A stretch of 64,000 nucleotides of DNA, taken from positions 248,001 to 312,000 of the forward strand of contig JADJTK010000052.1 of the NCBI GenBank assembly GCA_016711225.1, in the 5' to 3' direction. The notes below the pieces were generated by a model. That model had not been told where the DNA came from. It did no database searches and saw nothing but the letters and a program-made list of their open reading frames with translations. A program made the translations under genes and the position numbers. This DNA is from Opitutaceae bacterium. GTDB taxonomy: Bacteria; Verrucomicrobiota; Verrucomicrobiia; Opitutales; Opitutaceae. Shown here in pieces: positions 1 through 9,669 of this stretch. Each line of letters opens with the position of its first letter. Positions within the stretch are counted from its first letter, which is position 1.

Positions 1-2665
1 CCATGGCGTCGAGCGAGGGCAGGTGCACCTCAGCGTCGAGCAGGGTTTCCATCAACCGCTCCAGGGGCAGCAGGCGGCTGTCGAAGTGGACCTGGAGCGA
101 GCGGATGCCGGGAGTGAGGTCGAGCAGTCCCGGCGTGTGACTCTCGCGCAACCACTCCATGAGGGCGTGCACGCGGAAGCGCAGCTCCAGGTCGAGCACC
201 TGCGCTCCGTATTCAACCAATAGGTACTTGTCCCCCGAGCGCCGATAGCAGACCGCCGGCAGCTCGCCCCGCGCCGGGGTCGTGTGCAGCACGGCGGGCT
301 CGGCTGGGGTGCGCGCCGCCGCCTTTCCGGCCCTGGGCTTGGGCACCCGCGCCGGGGCGAGGGTTTCGATCATTGCTTCCATCGCGGCCTCGCGCAGCCG
401 CGCCTCGGCCGCCGTGACGGGGCGAAACCGCACCTTGTCGCCCGGCCGGAGCTGGCCGGCTTTCCACAGATCCGCCGAGATGATGGCCGCCGGGCAGACG
501 AAGCCGCCGCAGCTTGGACCGTCGGGGCCGAGGATGATCGGCATGTCGCCGGTGAAATCGATCGCGCCGACCGCGTAGGCGTTGTCGTGGATGTTCGACG
601 GATGCAGCCCGGCCTCGCCGCCGTCGGTCCGCGCCCAGCGCGGCCGGGGGCCGATCAGGCGCACCCCGGTGCGGGCGGAGTTGAAATGCACCTCGTAGGA
701 CGAGGCGAACAGGTCGGCGATGTCCTCGTCGGTGAAGAAGTCGGGTGCCCCGTGCGGGCCGTACAAGACAGAGATCTCCCATTCGCGGGAGTATTCGGGC
801 ACCAGCCCGGCCGGGAGCCGGCGCACCGCGGTGGCCTCGGCGTCTCCAAACACTGGACCGGGATTGGCCCGCAGCACGTCGCCGGTGCGCAGGGCGCGGC
901 CGGCATGGCCGCCGAAGAGCCCGAGGGTGAACGTGCTCTTGCTGCCAAGGTAATCGGGGACATCGAGCCCGTGGCCGACCGCAAGGTAGGCGCGCATCCC
1001 GCCCTCTGATATGCTGCCAACGCGCAGCGTCTGCCCTCGCTTCACCCGGAACGAGCGCCAGAACGCGACGGGCTTGCCGTCGAGGGTGGCCGGCGCCGCC
1101 GCGCCGGTGAGCGCGACCACGGCGCTGGTATTGAAGCGCAATGCCGGGCCGGACAGCGTGATTTCGAGACCGGCGGCAGAAGGCGGATTGCCGACCAGGC
1201 GGTTGGCCAGCCGGAACGCCAACGCATCCATCGGACCCGAGGGCGGCACGCCGACATCCCAATGCCCGAGCCGGCCCGGGTAGTCCTGCACGGTGGTCTG
1301 AGTGCCACCCTCGAGCACCTCGATCGTCGACGCACTATAGGGCAGCTGCTCCAGGTAACGCGTGGTCACCTTTCCCGCACGGAAGCCGATGGAGGCGAGA
1401 ATCTGGCGCAGATAGAGGAGGTTCGTTTCGAGACCGGCCACGCGCGTCTCGGCCAGGGCTTGTTCGAGCTTCGCCAGCGCCTCGGCGCGGTCGGTCCCCC
1501 GCATGATGAGCTTGGCCAACATCGGATCATAATACGGACTCACCTCGGTGCCGCGCTCGACCCAGGTCTCGGTCCGCAGGCTCCGGGGCACAACGAACTC
1601 CGTGAGCACGCCGGTGGCGGGCTGGAAGTTCTTCCCCGGGTCCTCGGAATAGAGCCGCACCTGGATCGCCGCTCCGGAGACGGAGCGTCGGAAGTCCGCC
1701 AGGTCGAGTTCGCCCGCGGCTTGCCGCACCATCCACTCGACCAAATCGATCCCGGTGACCTCCTCTGTGACCCCGTGCTCGACCTGTAGGCGGGTATTCA
1801 CCTCAAGGAAATAGAACTCGTCGGTGGCGTCATCATAGACGAACTCGACGGTGCCGGCCGACTCGTAGCCGGCGGCGCGCCCGAGGCGCTCGGCGCAGTC
1901 GAGCAGACTGGTGCGGATGACGGCGGGCAGATTCGGTGCCGGCGTCTCCTCGATAATCTTTTGGTTGCGGCGTTGGATGGAGCATTCGCGCTCGCCAAGA
2001 GCCACGACATGGCCGCGCCCGTCACCAAAGATCTGTACCTCGATGTGGCGGGCCCGCTCGACGTACTTCTCGAGGAAGAGGCCGCTCTCCTTGAAGTTGG
2101 AGCGGCTGAGACGGTCTACCCGGGCGAAGGCCGGCTCGAGTTCCTTCGGGCTCCAGCAGAGTTGCATGCCGATGCCGCCGCCCCCGGCGGTGCTCTTGAT
2201 CATCACCGGATAGCCGATGCGCGCGGCCTCCACCAGCGCCGTGGTGACGTCCAGAAGCAGGCCGGTGCCGGGCAGGAGCGGAGCGCCCTCGTGTTGGGCG
2301 ATCGCCCGCGCGGTATGCTTGAGCCCGAACCGGCGCATCTGGTCCGGCTTCGGTCCGATGAAGACAATACCGGCGGCCGCGCAGGCCTCGGCGAAACCGG
2401 GGTTCTCCGAAAGGAAACCGTAGCCGGGATGGATCGCTTGGGCGCCCGTCTGTTTCGCCGCCTCGAGGATCTTCTCGACGGCGAGATAGCTCTGGGCGGC
2501 CGGGGCCGGGCCGATGAGCACGGCCTCGTCCGCCTGCGCGACGTGCAACGAGCCGACGTCGGCCTCGGAATACACAGCGACGGACTTGATGCCCATCTTC
2601 CGCAGGGTGCGGATGATGCGGCAGGCGATGGCACCGCGATTGGCGATGAGAATTTTGTCGAACAT
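1..2665 (-). CDS. Urea/guanidine carboxylase (biotin-dependent), C-terminus beyond window
   Basis: The frame is open for 888 codons from an ATG at 2665 to the window edge; about the last quarter (rest of KipI-like domain and biotinyl domain) is missing. Residues 1-440 are a biotin carboxylase/ATP-grasp module (start MFDKILIANRGAIACRI, glycine loop STAGGGGIGM). From about 445 follows a KipA-like allophanate-hydrolase-subunit-2 domain and from about 800 a KipI-like domain. Family knowledge: the enzyme carboxylates urea to allophanate, or guanidine to carboxyguanidine when linked to DUF1989 partners. Those partners lie just upstream, so guanidine carboxylase is the more likely role (inference). 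It is the last visible gene of the operon, separated from cgdB by an inserted 4-helix-bundle unit. The usual partner allophanate hydrolase would be expected past the left edge. The substrate cannot be decided from sequence alone. Confidence 0.9.
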   Translation of the reverse strand, partial: MFDKILIANRGAIACRIIRTLRKMGIKSVAVYSEADVGSLHVAQADEAVLIGPAPAAQSYLAVEKILEAAKQTGAQAIHPGYGFLSENPGFAEACAAAGIVFIGPKPDQMRRFGLKHTARAIAQHEGAPLLPGTGLLLDVTTALVEAARIGYPVMIKSTAGGGGIGMQLCWSPKELEPAFARVDRLSRSNFKESGLFLEKYVERARHIEVQIFGDGRGHVVALGERECSIQRRNQKIIEETPAPNLPAVIRTSLLDCAERLGRAAGYESAGTVEFVYDDATDEFYFLEVNTRLQVEHGVTEEVTGIDLVEWMVRQAAGELDLADFRRSVSGAAIQVRLYSEDPGKNFQPATGVLTEFVVPRSLRTETWVERGTEVSPYYDPMLAKLIMRGTDRAEALAKLEQALAETRVAGLETNLLYLRQILASIGFRAGKVTTRYLEQLPYSASTIEVLEGGTQTTVQDYPGRLGHWDVGVPPSGPMDALAFRLANRLVGNPPSAAGLEITLSGPALRFNTSAVVALTGAAAPATLDGKPVAFWRSFRVKRGQTLRVGSISEGGMRAYLAVGHGLDVPDYLGSKSTFTLGLFGGHAGRALRTGDVLRANPGPVFGDAEATAVRRLPAGLVPEYSREWEISVLYGPHGAPDFFTDEDIADLFASSYEVHFNSARTGVRLIGPRPRWARTDGGEAGLHPSNIHDNAYAVGAIDFTGDMPIILGPDGPSCGGFVCPAAIISADLWKAGQLRPGDKVRFRPVTAAEARLREAAMEAMIETLAPARVPKPRAGKAAARTPAEPAVLHTTPARGELPAVCYRRSGDKYLLVEYGAQVLDLELRFRVHALMEWLRESHTPGLLDLTPGIRSLQVHFDSRLLPLERLMETLLDAEVHLPSLDAM

Positions 2666-2667
2666 GA

Positions 2668-2702
2668 AGAGGCGCAGTTAGCAGTTGGAAATTGGTAGTT
2701 GG
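2668..2702 (-). repeat. Heptad leader of the carboxylase gene
   Basis: Read on the coding strand, five consecutive 7-mers (CCAACTA, CCAATTT, CCAACTG, CTAACTG, CGCCTCT) are followed by TC and the ATG at 2665. The first four are also the left arm of an inverted pair whose right arm is at 3169-3196 (25 of 28 positions match). There is no Shine-Dalgarno sequence. Confidence 0.8.
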
Positions 2703-2755
2703 GGCGCAGGCGTGGGATTGCGCCAAAGGCGTAGGACTGCTTTTCTGGAACTGCT

Positions 2756-3124
2756 ATGGCGACGTTCGCGCTGGATGAGTTGCGGGTATACCGGATGGCC
2801 GAGGACTTGGCCGATCTGTCTTGGGAACTGGTCGCCGGCTGGGAGCCGTTCGCCAAAGATACCGTGGGCAAGCAGTTGGTCCGCGCCGCAGACAGTGTGG
2901 GTGCGGCTATCACTGAGAGCTACGGGCGGGCGTCGCCGACCGATCATCAACGTTTCGTGCGCACGGCCAGAGGGTCGCTCTATGAAGTCCGACATTTTCT
3001 CCGACGCGCGGACAAGCGAGGACTGATAGGACAAGATACCAAGAAACCGATCCAGGCGCTGTTGTCGGAATTGCTGCCCGCATTGAACGCCTACCTTCGG
3101 TCTTTGGGGGAGTCTGGCAGCTGA
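2756..3124 (+). CDS. Four-helix-bundle protein (23S rRNA intervening-sequence family)
   Basis: The 122-residue protein resembles the four helix bundle/IVP family: an N-terminal helix with LRVYRMAEDLADLSWEL, then the core pattern QLVRAADSVGAAITESYGR, then RTARGSLYEVRHFL and a C-terminal helix. Family members were first found encoded in intervening sequences of 23S rRNA genes, and Avd of diversity-generating retroelements has the same fold. Molecular function is unknown. The gene runs against the surrounding operon and is bracketed by inverted heptad repeats, so it is probably an inserted passenger or the core of a small element. A relative lies at 48987-49646. Confidence 0.8.
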   Translation: MATFALDELRVYRMAEDLADLSWELVAGWEPFAKDTVGKQLVRAADSVGAAITESYGRASPTDHQRFVRTARGSLYEVRHFLRRADKRGLIGQDTKKPIQALLSELLPALNAYLRSLGESGS

Positions 3125-3168
3125 CGGCAGTGGTTTCATAGGCGAAGTGGTGATGGCGTTGGTTGGGA

Positions 3169-3196
3169 CCAACTGCCAATTTCCAACTGCCAACTC
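3169..3196 (+). repeat. Right heptad arm (CCAACTG family)
   Basis: Four exact-length heptads, CCAACTG, CCAATTT, CCAACTG and CCAACTC, lie 45 bp after the 4-helix-bundle gene and directly before the stop of cgdB on the other strand. They mirror 2675-2702. Confidence 0.8.
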
Positions 3197-3197
3197 C

Positions 3198-3893
3198 TCA
3201 ACCTGACGCAGCACCGGACTCGGCAGGCCAGATCAGCACTTCGATCGGCGTCGGATTGTAGGCATTGCAGGGGTTGTTGAGCTGGGGACAATTCGAGATC
3301 AGGCAGATCACATCCCGCTCGGCGCGCAGTTCTACATAGCGCCCGGGACCCGAGACTCCGTCCGCAAAGGTCAGCCGGCCGTCGGGTGTGACCGGGACGT
3401 TCATGAAGAAGTTGATATTGCAGGTGATGTCCCGTTTGCCGAAGTCGAACTCGGCGTGGTGCGCACAACCGCAGGTGGCGGCAAGCTCCTGAGCGCCACG
3501 GATGAAGCTATCGCGACACGCATGCATGGACTCCTTCTCCGGCGCGTAGCGCATGGTGTTGCTCTCGCGCGAGCAGGCGCCGCCGAGGGTGTCGTGGCGG
3601 CCGCAAGTGTCGGCGACGATGGTGAGCAACACATCGCCCTCGGTGGACATGAGCCGCGTGCCGGTGGAGAGATAGAGCGCCCCTTGGTGGCGAATCGTAT
3701 CGGAGGCACTGTAGCGATTCGCCGGGGAGTGGGCGTCGTAGAAGAGCGTGTCGGCGGCTTGGTTGCCCTCGACGTCGACGAGGCGGAGGAATTGGCCGCG
3801 CTTGATCTCGTGCGACCAGTAGTCGCCGGCCAAGACGGTCTTCCGGTAGAGGGCGGCCGCAGGGGCGAGTGGGCTTTCGGTGAGGGTAGGCAT
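3198..3893 (-). CDS. cgdB: DUF1989 protein, carboxyguanidine deiminase subunit B type (UAAP2)
   Basis: 231 residues, start chosen at ATG 3893 (MPTLTESPLAP), five bases after the stop of the preceding paralogue. The sequence shows the DUF1989 pattern: EGNQAADTLFYDA, YSASDTIRHQGALYLSTG, a conserved Cys cluster around CGRHDTLGGACS and CGCAHHAEFDFGKRD, and NINFFMNVPV. It was long annotated as 'urea carboxylase-associated protein 2'. Members have been shown to form, with CgdA, a carboxyguanidine deiminase that makes allophanate in guanidine use. The assignment rests on family and neighbourhood; a pure urea-carboxylase accessory role is the alternative. Confidence 0.8.
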   Translation of the reverse strand: MPTLTESPLAPAAALYRKTVLAGDYWSHEIKRGQFLRLVDVEGNQAADTLFYDAHSPANRYSASDTIRHQGALYLSTGTRLMSTEGDVLLTIVADTCGRHDTLGGACSRESNTMRYAPEKESMHACRDSFIRGAQELAATCGCAHHAEFDFGKRDITCNINFFMNVPVTPDGRLTFADGVSGPGRYVELRAERDVICLISNCPQLNNPCNAYNPTPIEVLIWPAESGAASG

Positions 3894-3898
3894 GGCGT

Positions 3899-4621
3899 TC
3901 AGGCGCGCAGCGCGAAGTAGGCGTCGTTGTTCTCGAAGGCGCGGGCGTTCTCCGGGCGCGAGAGGCGGCAAGGATCATCGGCGGCGACAGGGCCGGTGGC
4001 AGGAAGCACCTCGAGCTTCACTGGGCGCGGACGATAGACCGGGTCCGGGTCGAGCGGATGCTGGCAGGTATTGAGCACGACGAGCGTGTTCAGTTCGAAA
4101 CGCAGCTCGATGAACCCGCCGGGCTGCGAGTGGCCCGCGACGAAGGCCAGTTTGCCGGAGTCGTCGGCCACCACCTTGCTGAAGAGATTGAGGTTGGGCA
4201 CGAGGTCACGCTTCCCCAGGCCCCACTTGGCCAGCTCGACGAGGAAGCAATTCCGGGCGTTGCGTTGGTAGTCGTTGCGTACGGACTGGAAGTTCTTCTC
4301 GCCGTAGCGGGCCGCGGTGAGCTTGGCGTCACCGCAACCGCAGACGGTGTCGTGCCAACCGGCGGAGTCGGCGCAGATGGAGGCAAGAATACGGCCCATG
4401 TCGGAATGCAGGCAGTAGGGCGCGCGGAGGTGGAAGGTGTGCTGCCCCTTGAGGGTGTCGGGCATGTTGTAGCGCTCGACGGGCAGGTCAGCGTTGTAGA
4501 GCAACAGCCCCACGTTCGCTCCCCCCTCCAGGTCGGTGAGCCGAAGCCTCTTGCCCCGCGAAACAACCCCGGACCACATGCCGGCGTGGGTGAGCGTCTT
4601 GGTGTAGAGGGGCAAGGTCAT
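3899..4621 (-). CDS. cgdA: DUF1989 protein, carboxyguanidine deiminase subunit A type (UAAP1)
   Basis: 240 residues from ATG 4621. Motifs parallel its paralogue: GGANVGLLLYNADLPVERYN, MPDTLKGQHTFHL, a Cys/His cluster GWHDTVCGCGDAKL, and NLNLFSKVVADDSGKL. It precedes cgdB by five bases, the usual A-B order beside guanidine/urea carboxylases. It is expected to be cytosolic and to act as a heteromer with CgdB on carboxyguanidine (family knowledge). 225 bp separate it from the upstream regulator gene. That gap has an ATTCGT-CTGC-ACGAAT hairpin (about 4697-4712), but no recognisable guanidine riboswitch. Confidence 0.8.
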   Translation of the reverse strand: MTLPLYTKTLTHAGMWSGVVSRGKRLRLTDLEGGANVGLLLYNADLPVERYNMPDTLKGQHTFHLRAPYCLHSDMGRILASICADSAGWHDTVCGCGDAKLTAARYGEKNFQSVRNDYQRNARNCFLVELAKWGLGKRDLVPNLNLFSKVVADDSGKLAFVAGHSQPGGFIELRFELNTLVVLNTCQHPLDPDPVYRPRPVKLEVLPATGPVAADDPCRLSRPENARAFENNDAYFALRA

Positions 4622-4846
4622 CGGAGTGGGTTGGTGTTACGATTGGATGCGGTCGTGTTACTGCAGGGTCTGTGCCGAGGCCGGCGCGTGGTCGAAAATT
4701 CGTGCAGACGAATGGGGGCGGTACGGGGATTTCGCCGAAACAGCCGCAAAACCGATCAGCCCGTCGGCGCCTCGTTACTGGCAGGCTCGCCCCTGGACTA
4801 GCCGCAACACCGGCCGGCGCGCCCTGACGGACGCCCCACGTTCGGC

Positions 4847-5323
4847 CTACTGTAGCGGCGGGATGGCGGCAGCGGTGAGATTCAGCCGGCCGTTCTTCAC
4901 GCCTTTGCAGGTAACAAGCTCGTCGGTGAGTTTGCGCAGCTGGTCGGCCGGGCCCTGCACGAGCAGGACTTCCAAGTAGTTGTGATGCTCAAGATGCACA
5001 TGCATCGACGAAACGATGAGCAGGTAGTACCGGTGCTGGACCTCGGCGAGCGTCGCCTGCAGATCACGTTTCCGATAATCGTAGACAAGGCTGATGGTCC
5101 CGCCAACCGAGCCGGTGCCGACCTCGCTGGCAAACTCGACCAGGCCGTCGCGCGCCAGGGCGGCGATCGCCTGTGAGCGACTCTGGAACCCGCGCCGGGC
5201 TACCATCCCATCCAGTTCGTCGAGCAGGCTCTCGGGCAGCGAGACACTGAAGCGAACAACCCGGTCACGTTTGCGGCTGGGGCGCGGCAGGTCCGCAAGA
5301 GTGCCCGACTCCACGCCGGTCAT
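4847..5323 (-). CDS. NikR-like ribbon-helix-helix regulator with altered metal site
   Basis: 158 residues from ATG 5323; an in-frame ATG at 5377 would overlap the glutamine synthetase stop. An RHH DNA-binding segment (RVVRFSVSLPESLLDELD, about 21-38) is followed by an ACT-like NikR domain (YDYRKRDLQATLAEVQHRYY, then HVHLEHHNYLEVLLVQG). By alignment with E. coli NikR the ligands His76, His87 and His89 correspond to His97, His108 and His110, but the fourth ligand Cys95 is Tyr116. It may therefore sense something other than nickel or bind Ni differently (inference). It is co-transcribed with the guanidine/urea genes and may autoregulate them. Nickel control of the unlinked urease is the alternative. 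Confidence 0.8.
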   Translation of the reverse strand: MTGVESGTLADLPRPSRKRDRVVRFSVSLPESLLDELDGMVARRGFQSRSQAIAALARDGLVEFASEVGTGSVGGTISLVYDYRKRDLQATLAEVQHRYYLLIVSSMHVHLEHHNYLEVLLVQGPADQLRKLTDELVTCKGVKNGRLNLTAAAIPPLQ

Positions 5324-5360
5324 CCGGACCGGTGCGGAGAGGGCAAGCGGAGTAGAAGGC

Positions 5361-6722
5361 TCAGAACATTCGGGCATACCGGTCGACTTCCCATTGGCTG
5401 ACGGTGAGGTGGTAGGCGCGCCACTCCTCGCTCTTGTATTTGACGAACTCATCGCGCAGCCCCTGTCCGAGCGTCGTGGTGATGAACGGGTCGGCGGCGA
5501 ACAACTCGACGGCCTCCTCGAGGTCACGCGGCAGGTAGCTGATGTTGCGCTTGGCCAGCTCGGCTTCGGACAGCTCGTAGAGGTTTTCCTCCTGCGGCAG
5601 ACCGGGCTCGAGCTTCTCGCGCACGCCCTCGAGTCCGGCGGCGAGCAACAGGGTGGCGGCGAGGTACGGATTGCAGGCGGAGTCGGCGTTGCGGCTCTCG
5701 CAGCGGCCACCGCCCATCGGCACGCGGATGGAGTTGGTGCGGTTGTTCGTACCGAAGGAGTTGAAGACCGGCGCCCACGAGTAGTAGCTCATCGCGCCGC
5801 GGCGCACGAGGCGCTTGTAGCTGTTGACCGTCGGCGCGAGGGCCGCGCAGATCGAGCGGCCGTGGCGCAGGATGCCGGCGATGAACGAGTACGCCAGGGG
5901 CGTGAGCCCGAGGCCGCGCGGGTCGTCCTTCGGGTCGCACTTGAAGGCGTTCTTCCCCGAGGCCAGCTCGTAGAGCGACATGTTGAAGTGGGCGCCGTTG
6001 CCGGTCTTGTCGGCGAAGGGCTTGGGCATGAACGTCGCCAGCAGGCCCTCCTCGGAGGCGAACTGCCGGGCCATCATCCGGAAGAACACGTAACGGTCGC
6101 ACATCGTGAGCGCGTCGGCGTACTTGAAGTCGAATTCGAACTGCGACTGCGCGTCCTCGTGATCGAGCGAATACATCTCCCAGCCGAGGCCGTCGATGGC
6201 GGTCGAGACCTTGTCCAGCCAGGTGTAGCGGTCCATGAACCGTTTGATGTCGTAGCAGCTCTTCACCAGGTTGTCGTCGGAGTTGGGGATGCTCAGCTTC
6301 CCGTCCTCGCCGTGCTTGACGACGAACACCTCGCACTCGATGCCGAGGTTGAAGCCGAGGCCGAGCGTGGCGGCATCGGCGAGCACCTTCTTCAGGGCGA
6401 CGCGCGTATTGATGTCGTAGGGCTCGCTATGGAAGGTGTTGTCGGCGGGGAACCAGGCGACCTCGGGTTTCCAGGGCAGGATCGTCCCGCGGTCGAGGTC
6501 GGGCACCGACGCGATCTCGTCGTCGTTGGGGCGCTGGCCGAGGCCGTCGAGAGCGTAGCCCGTGTACAGCTCGGAGCCGTGGGCGAAATGGAGGAAGTAG
6601 TCGATCGGCACGAATTTGCCCTTGGGCACGCCATGAATGTCGACGTAGGCACCAACACAGTACTTGACGCCCTTGGCCTTGAGGGCGGCTTGGAGCTGGA
6701 GAATTTCGGTATCGGATTTCAT
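5361..6722 (-). CDS. glnT: Type III glutamine synthetase (GlnT family)
   Basis: 453 residues from ATG 6722. It belongs to the GlnA fold family of about 440-450 residues annotated as type III glutamate-ammonia ligase, some members of which make gamma-glutamylmethylamide. Visible GS landmarks: GIECEVFVVK (metal Glu), DHEDAQSQFEFDF, KPFADKTGNGAHFNMSLY (ammonia/ATP site), NSYKRLVRRGAMSYYSWAP and NRTNSIRVPMGGGRCESR (glutamate/ATP binding). The creatininase stop overlaps its start as ATGA, implying translational coupling. In this operon it would capture the ammonia (or amine) set free by the neighbouring hydrolases. Substrate preference for ammonia versus methylamine is undecided. Confidence 0.88.
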   Translation of the reverse strand: MKSDTEILQLQAALKAKGVKYCVGAYVDIHGVPKGKFVPIDYFLHFAHGSELYTGYALDGLGQRPNDDEIASVPDLDRGTILPWKPEVAWFPADNTFHSEPYDINTRVALKKVLADAATLGLGFNLGIECEVFVVKHGEDGKLSIPNSDDNLVKSCYDIKRFMDRYTWLDKVSTAIDGLGWEMYSLDHEDAQSQFEFDFKYADALTMCDRYVFFRMMARQFASEEGLLATFMPKPFADKTGNGAHFNMSLYELASGKNAFKCDPKDDPRGLGLTPLAYSFIAGILRHGRSICAALAPTVNSYKRLVRRGAMSYYSWAPVFNSFGTNNRTNSIRVPMGGGRCESRNADSACNPYLAATLLLAAGLEGVREKLEPGLPQEENLYELSEAELAKRNISYLPRDLEEAVELFAADPFITTTLGQGLRDEFVKYKSEEWRAYHLTVSQWEVDRYARMF

Positions 6723-7710
6723 CGCGAAAAGGGGAGAGGTGGGAAGTGAGGAAATGGAGAGGGGAACGGACGGATGCGAACGAGCGAAGGCGGCGTGATC
6801 GGCAGGGGGCTGAGGGGCGCGGTCGACAACCGAACCCACGCTTCCGCCCTCCGATCACTAGCGCCGCCGGGCCGCGACAGAAGGAGACTGCCCGCTCGCA
6901 CTCGGGAAGTACGGCACGTCCGGGGCGAGCGCTCGCGCCGGCCGCGGCGCACCGTTTCAGCCCGGTCGGCCACCAGCCAGCGCATCAACCGCCTGCCCTG
7001 CCCCACCGTGGCCCGACTAGGATAACCGGTGACTCCGTTGGCGCTGGTGCGGTTCACCGGATGGGCAAAGACTAGGCCGCCGGTGCGATCGGGATCGTCG
7101 GCCTTCTTCACGAGCCGGTGGCGCACCAACTCCGGGGCGTGGGCCAGCATGAGCGCGGTCTCGGCGGCGTTGGCATGCCAGTCGGCGGCATCGGCGAAAA
7201 ATGCCCGACGCACCCGCGGGCTCACTTCGGCGGCGTTGATGACGGTGACCATGAAGCCGTCGTGCCGGCTGCGCAGGATTTCCAGAGCGCAGCGCAACGG
7301 CGCAAAATTGGTCACGTGCGTATTGAGCAAGAACAAGCGGCGAAAGCCGGCGGCGAACAGCCAGTCACCGATGTCGGTAACAAGGGCGATGAGCGTCTGC
7401 GGTTGGAGGGCAAGCGTGCCCGGCCAGCGGTGCGAGTGGCCGAGCGAGCAGCCGTAGTGAAGCGTCGGCAACACGGGCACACCGGTGGCGGCGGAGACGG
7501 CATCACCGAGGAGTGTGGCGAGGCAGGCGTCCATGGCGGTGCCGAGATGCGGGCCGTGCTGCTCGGTGGCGCCGCAGGGCAGGATCGCGGCATCAATCCC
7601 GGCCGCCGGCAGCGCGCCGATCTCGGGCCAGGTGAGTCGACCCCAGGCGACCGGGGCGGCGCGGCGCGGGCGAGGACGAGTGGCGGAACTGGAGCGAGTG
7701 GCGGCCATGG

Positions 7711-7714
<4 letters not shown>
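6719..7714 (-). CDS. Creatininase-family amidohydrolase with unusual C-terminal tail
   Basis: 331 residues against about 250-260 for the family. The metal-binding pattern is present: GATEQHGPHLGTAMDA (about 48-63), the HSHRWPGTL region, LLNTHVTNF and WHANAAETALM. Creatininase relatives open cyclic amides or formamides; the substrate here is unknown, but the operon points to an N-rich small molecule. The start MTMAATRS overlaps the ATPase stop (ATGA). The last 70 residues are Pro/Ser/Arg-rich and are a translation of the heptad leader of the next gene, so the tail is probably non-functional or the native stop has been lost. Confidence 0.8.
6725..6766 (-). repeat. Heptad leader of the glutamine synthetase gene
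   Basis: On the coding strand six 7-mers (TTCCCCT, CTCCATT, TCCTCAC, TTCCCAC, CTCTCCC, CTTTTCG) are followed by CG and the ATG at 6722. The stretch is pyrimidine-rich and has no Shine-Dalgarno sequence. It lies inside the 3' end of the creatininase reading frame. Confidence 0.55.
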
Positions 7715-8620
<906 letters not shown>

Positions 8621-8624
<4 letters not shown>

Positions 8625-9667
8625 GAGGTGGTTTCCTTTTCCGGTTCGTCCGGGAAGAGCACGGTGTAGCGATCGGCGAAGAGGCGGATGGCCAGGGTGC
8701 GCAGCCGGCTCGGCCGCGGATTCTTCCAGGGAAAGAGGCGCGCCCCGAGGAAGGCCAGCACCTGGTCCGTCGCCAGGCCGATGATGCCGATGATGACGAT
8801 GGCCGCGTAGACATTGTCGAAGTTCCGGTACTTGGCCTGCTGGTTGATGAAGAAGGTGATGCCGGAGCTCACCCCGACGACCTCCGCGACGATGAGATAG
8901 GTCCAGGCCCATCCGAGCAGGATGCGCAGGTCGTTGTATAGGTCGGGCAGGCTGGCCGGCACGAGCACGCGCAGGAGAAGATGGCGACGCTTCGCGCCCA
9001 GAGTCTGGCCCGCTTCGATCAGGCCCAGGTCGGTCTTGCGCACCGTGTTGGCCACCACGAGGACCTGTTGGAAGAAGGTGCCGATGACGATGATCGCGAT
9101 CTTGGGCTCCAGGTGAATCCCGAAGACGGCGACCATGAGCGCCCCAAAAGCCGGGGCCGGCATGTAGCGTACAAAGTCGACGAAAGGCTCGCTGGCCCGC
9201 GCCACCGAAGTATAGGCCCCGCAGAGGATGCCCAGCGGCACGCCGAACGCGGAGGAGATGAGAAAGCCCCAGAAGATCGTGCGGATGCTCATCCCCAAGC
9301 TCTCGTGCAGCCAGAGGTCGCCGCGCAGCACCGGAGCGGTGGTAAAGGCGGTATAGAGCGCGCGGCCCACCGCGTGCGGGGCCGGCAGATAGATCGGGTT
9401 GGCACGGGTGCCGGTAGGCACGAGCCCCCCTTCGCTCCGGACCCGGTCAACCTCCTTGGCGAAGGCCTCCCGCGGGATGAGCAGATCAGGGCGAAACCAC
9501 GACACAGCACCCGGCTCCACCACCCGGACCATCGGATGCCAGAGGAACGGCACGTAGCTGACCAGACACCACAGCGCGAGCGGCAACAGGAACGCGACCA
9601 CGCCAAGGAGCGAGCGCCGGCGGGGCGGCAGCTCTTGACGGATGGCGAACCAGTGGTGACGGGACAT
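8621..9667 (-). CDS. NitT/TauT-type ABC transporter permease
   Basis: 348 residues from ATG 9667. N-terminal TM helix (GVVAFLLPLALWCLVSYVPF), a periplasmic loop of about 90 residues, then a six-helix BPD_transp_1 core with EAA-loop-like LGLIEAGQTLGAKRRHLLLRV. The long loop between TM1 and the core is typical of permeases beside urea carboxylase/CgdAB genes. Partners are the binding protein at 9882-10871 and the ATPase overlapping its stop. The expected cargo is guanidine, urea or a related N compound (inference from context). A seven-unit heptad leader ends two bases before the ATG. Confidence 0.88.
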
Positions 9668-9669
9668 GG

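Larger units (their letters stand above)
2675..3196. mobile_element. Inverted heptad repeats flanking a 4-helix-bundle gene
   Basis: A 28-bp left arm (2675-2702) and a 28-bp right arm (3169-3196) are inverted copies with the same order of heptad variants. They enclose 466 bp holding only the oppositely oriented gene at 2756-3124. The unit separates cgdB from the carboxylase gene of an otherwise tightly packed operon, which suggests insertion. No target-site duplication is evident and no transposase is encoded. That the unit moves is inference. Confidence 0.4.

Noticed and set aside
4622..4846. ACGAGGCGCCG on the minus strand resembling part of a guanidine-III riboswitch upstream of cgdA
   Set aside because: The required downstream GGACAAGACGG-like segment and the pseudoknot partner are missing; only one short word matches.
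5094..6749. 551-codon plus-strand ORF opposite glnT and similar long antisense ORFs (for example opposite amtB, ureC and the large glycosidase)
   Set aside because: They mirror strongly coding minus- or plus-strand genes with clear family motifs; such ORFs are expected from codon bias at this G+C content.
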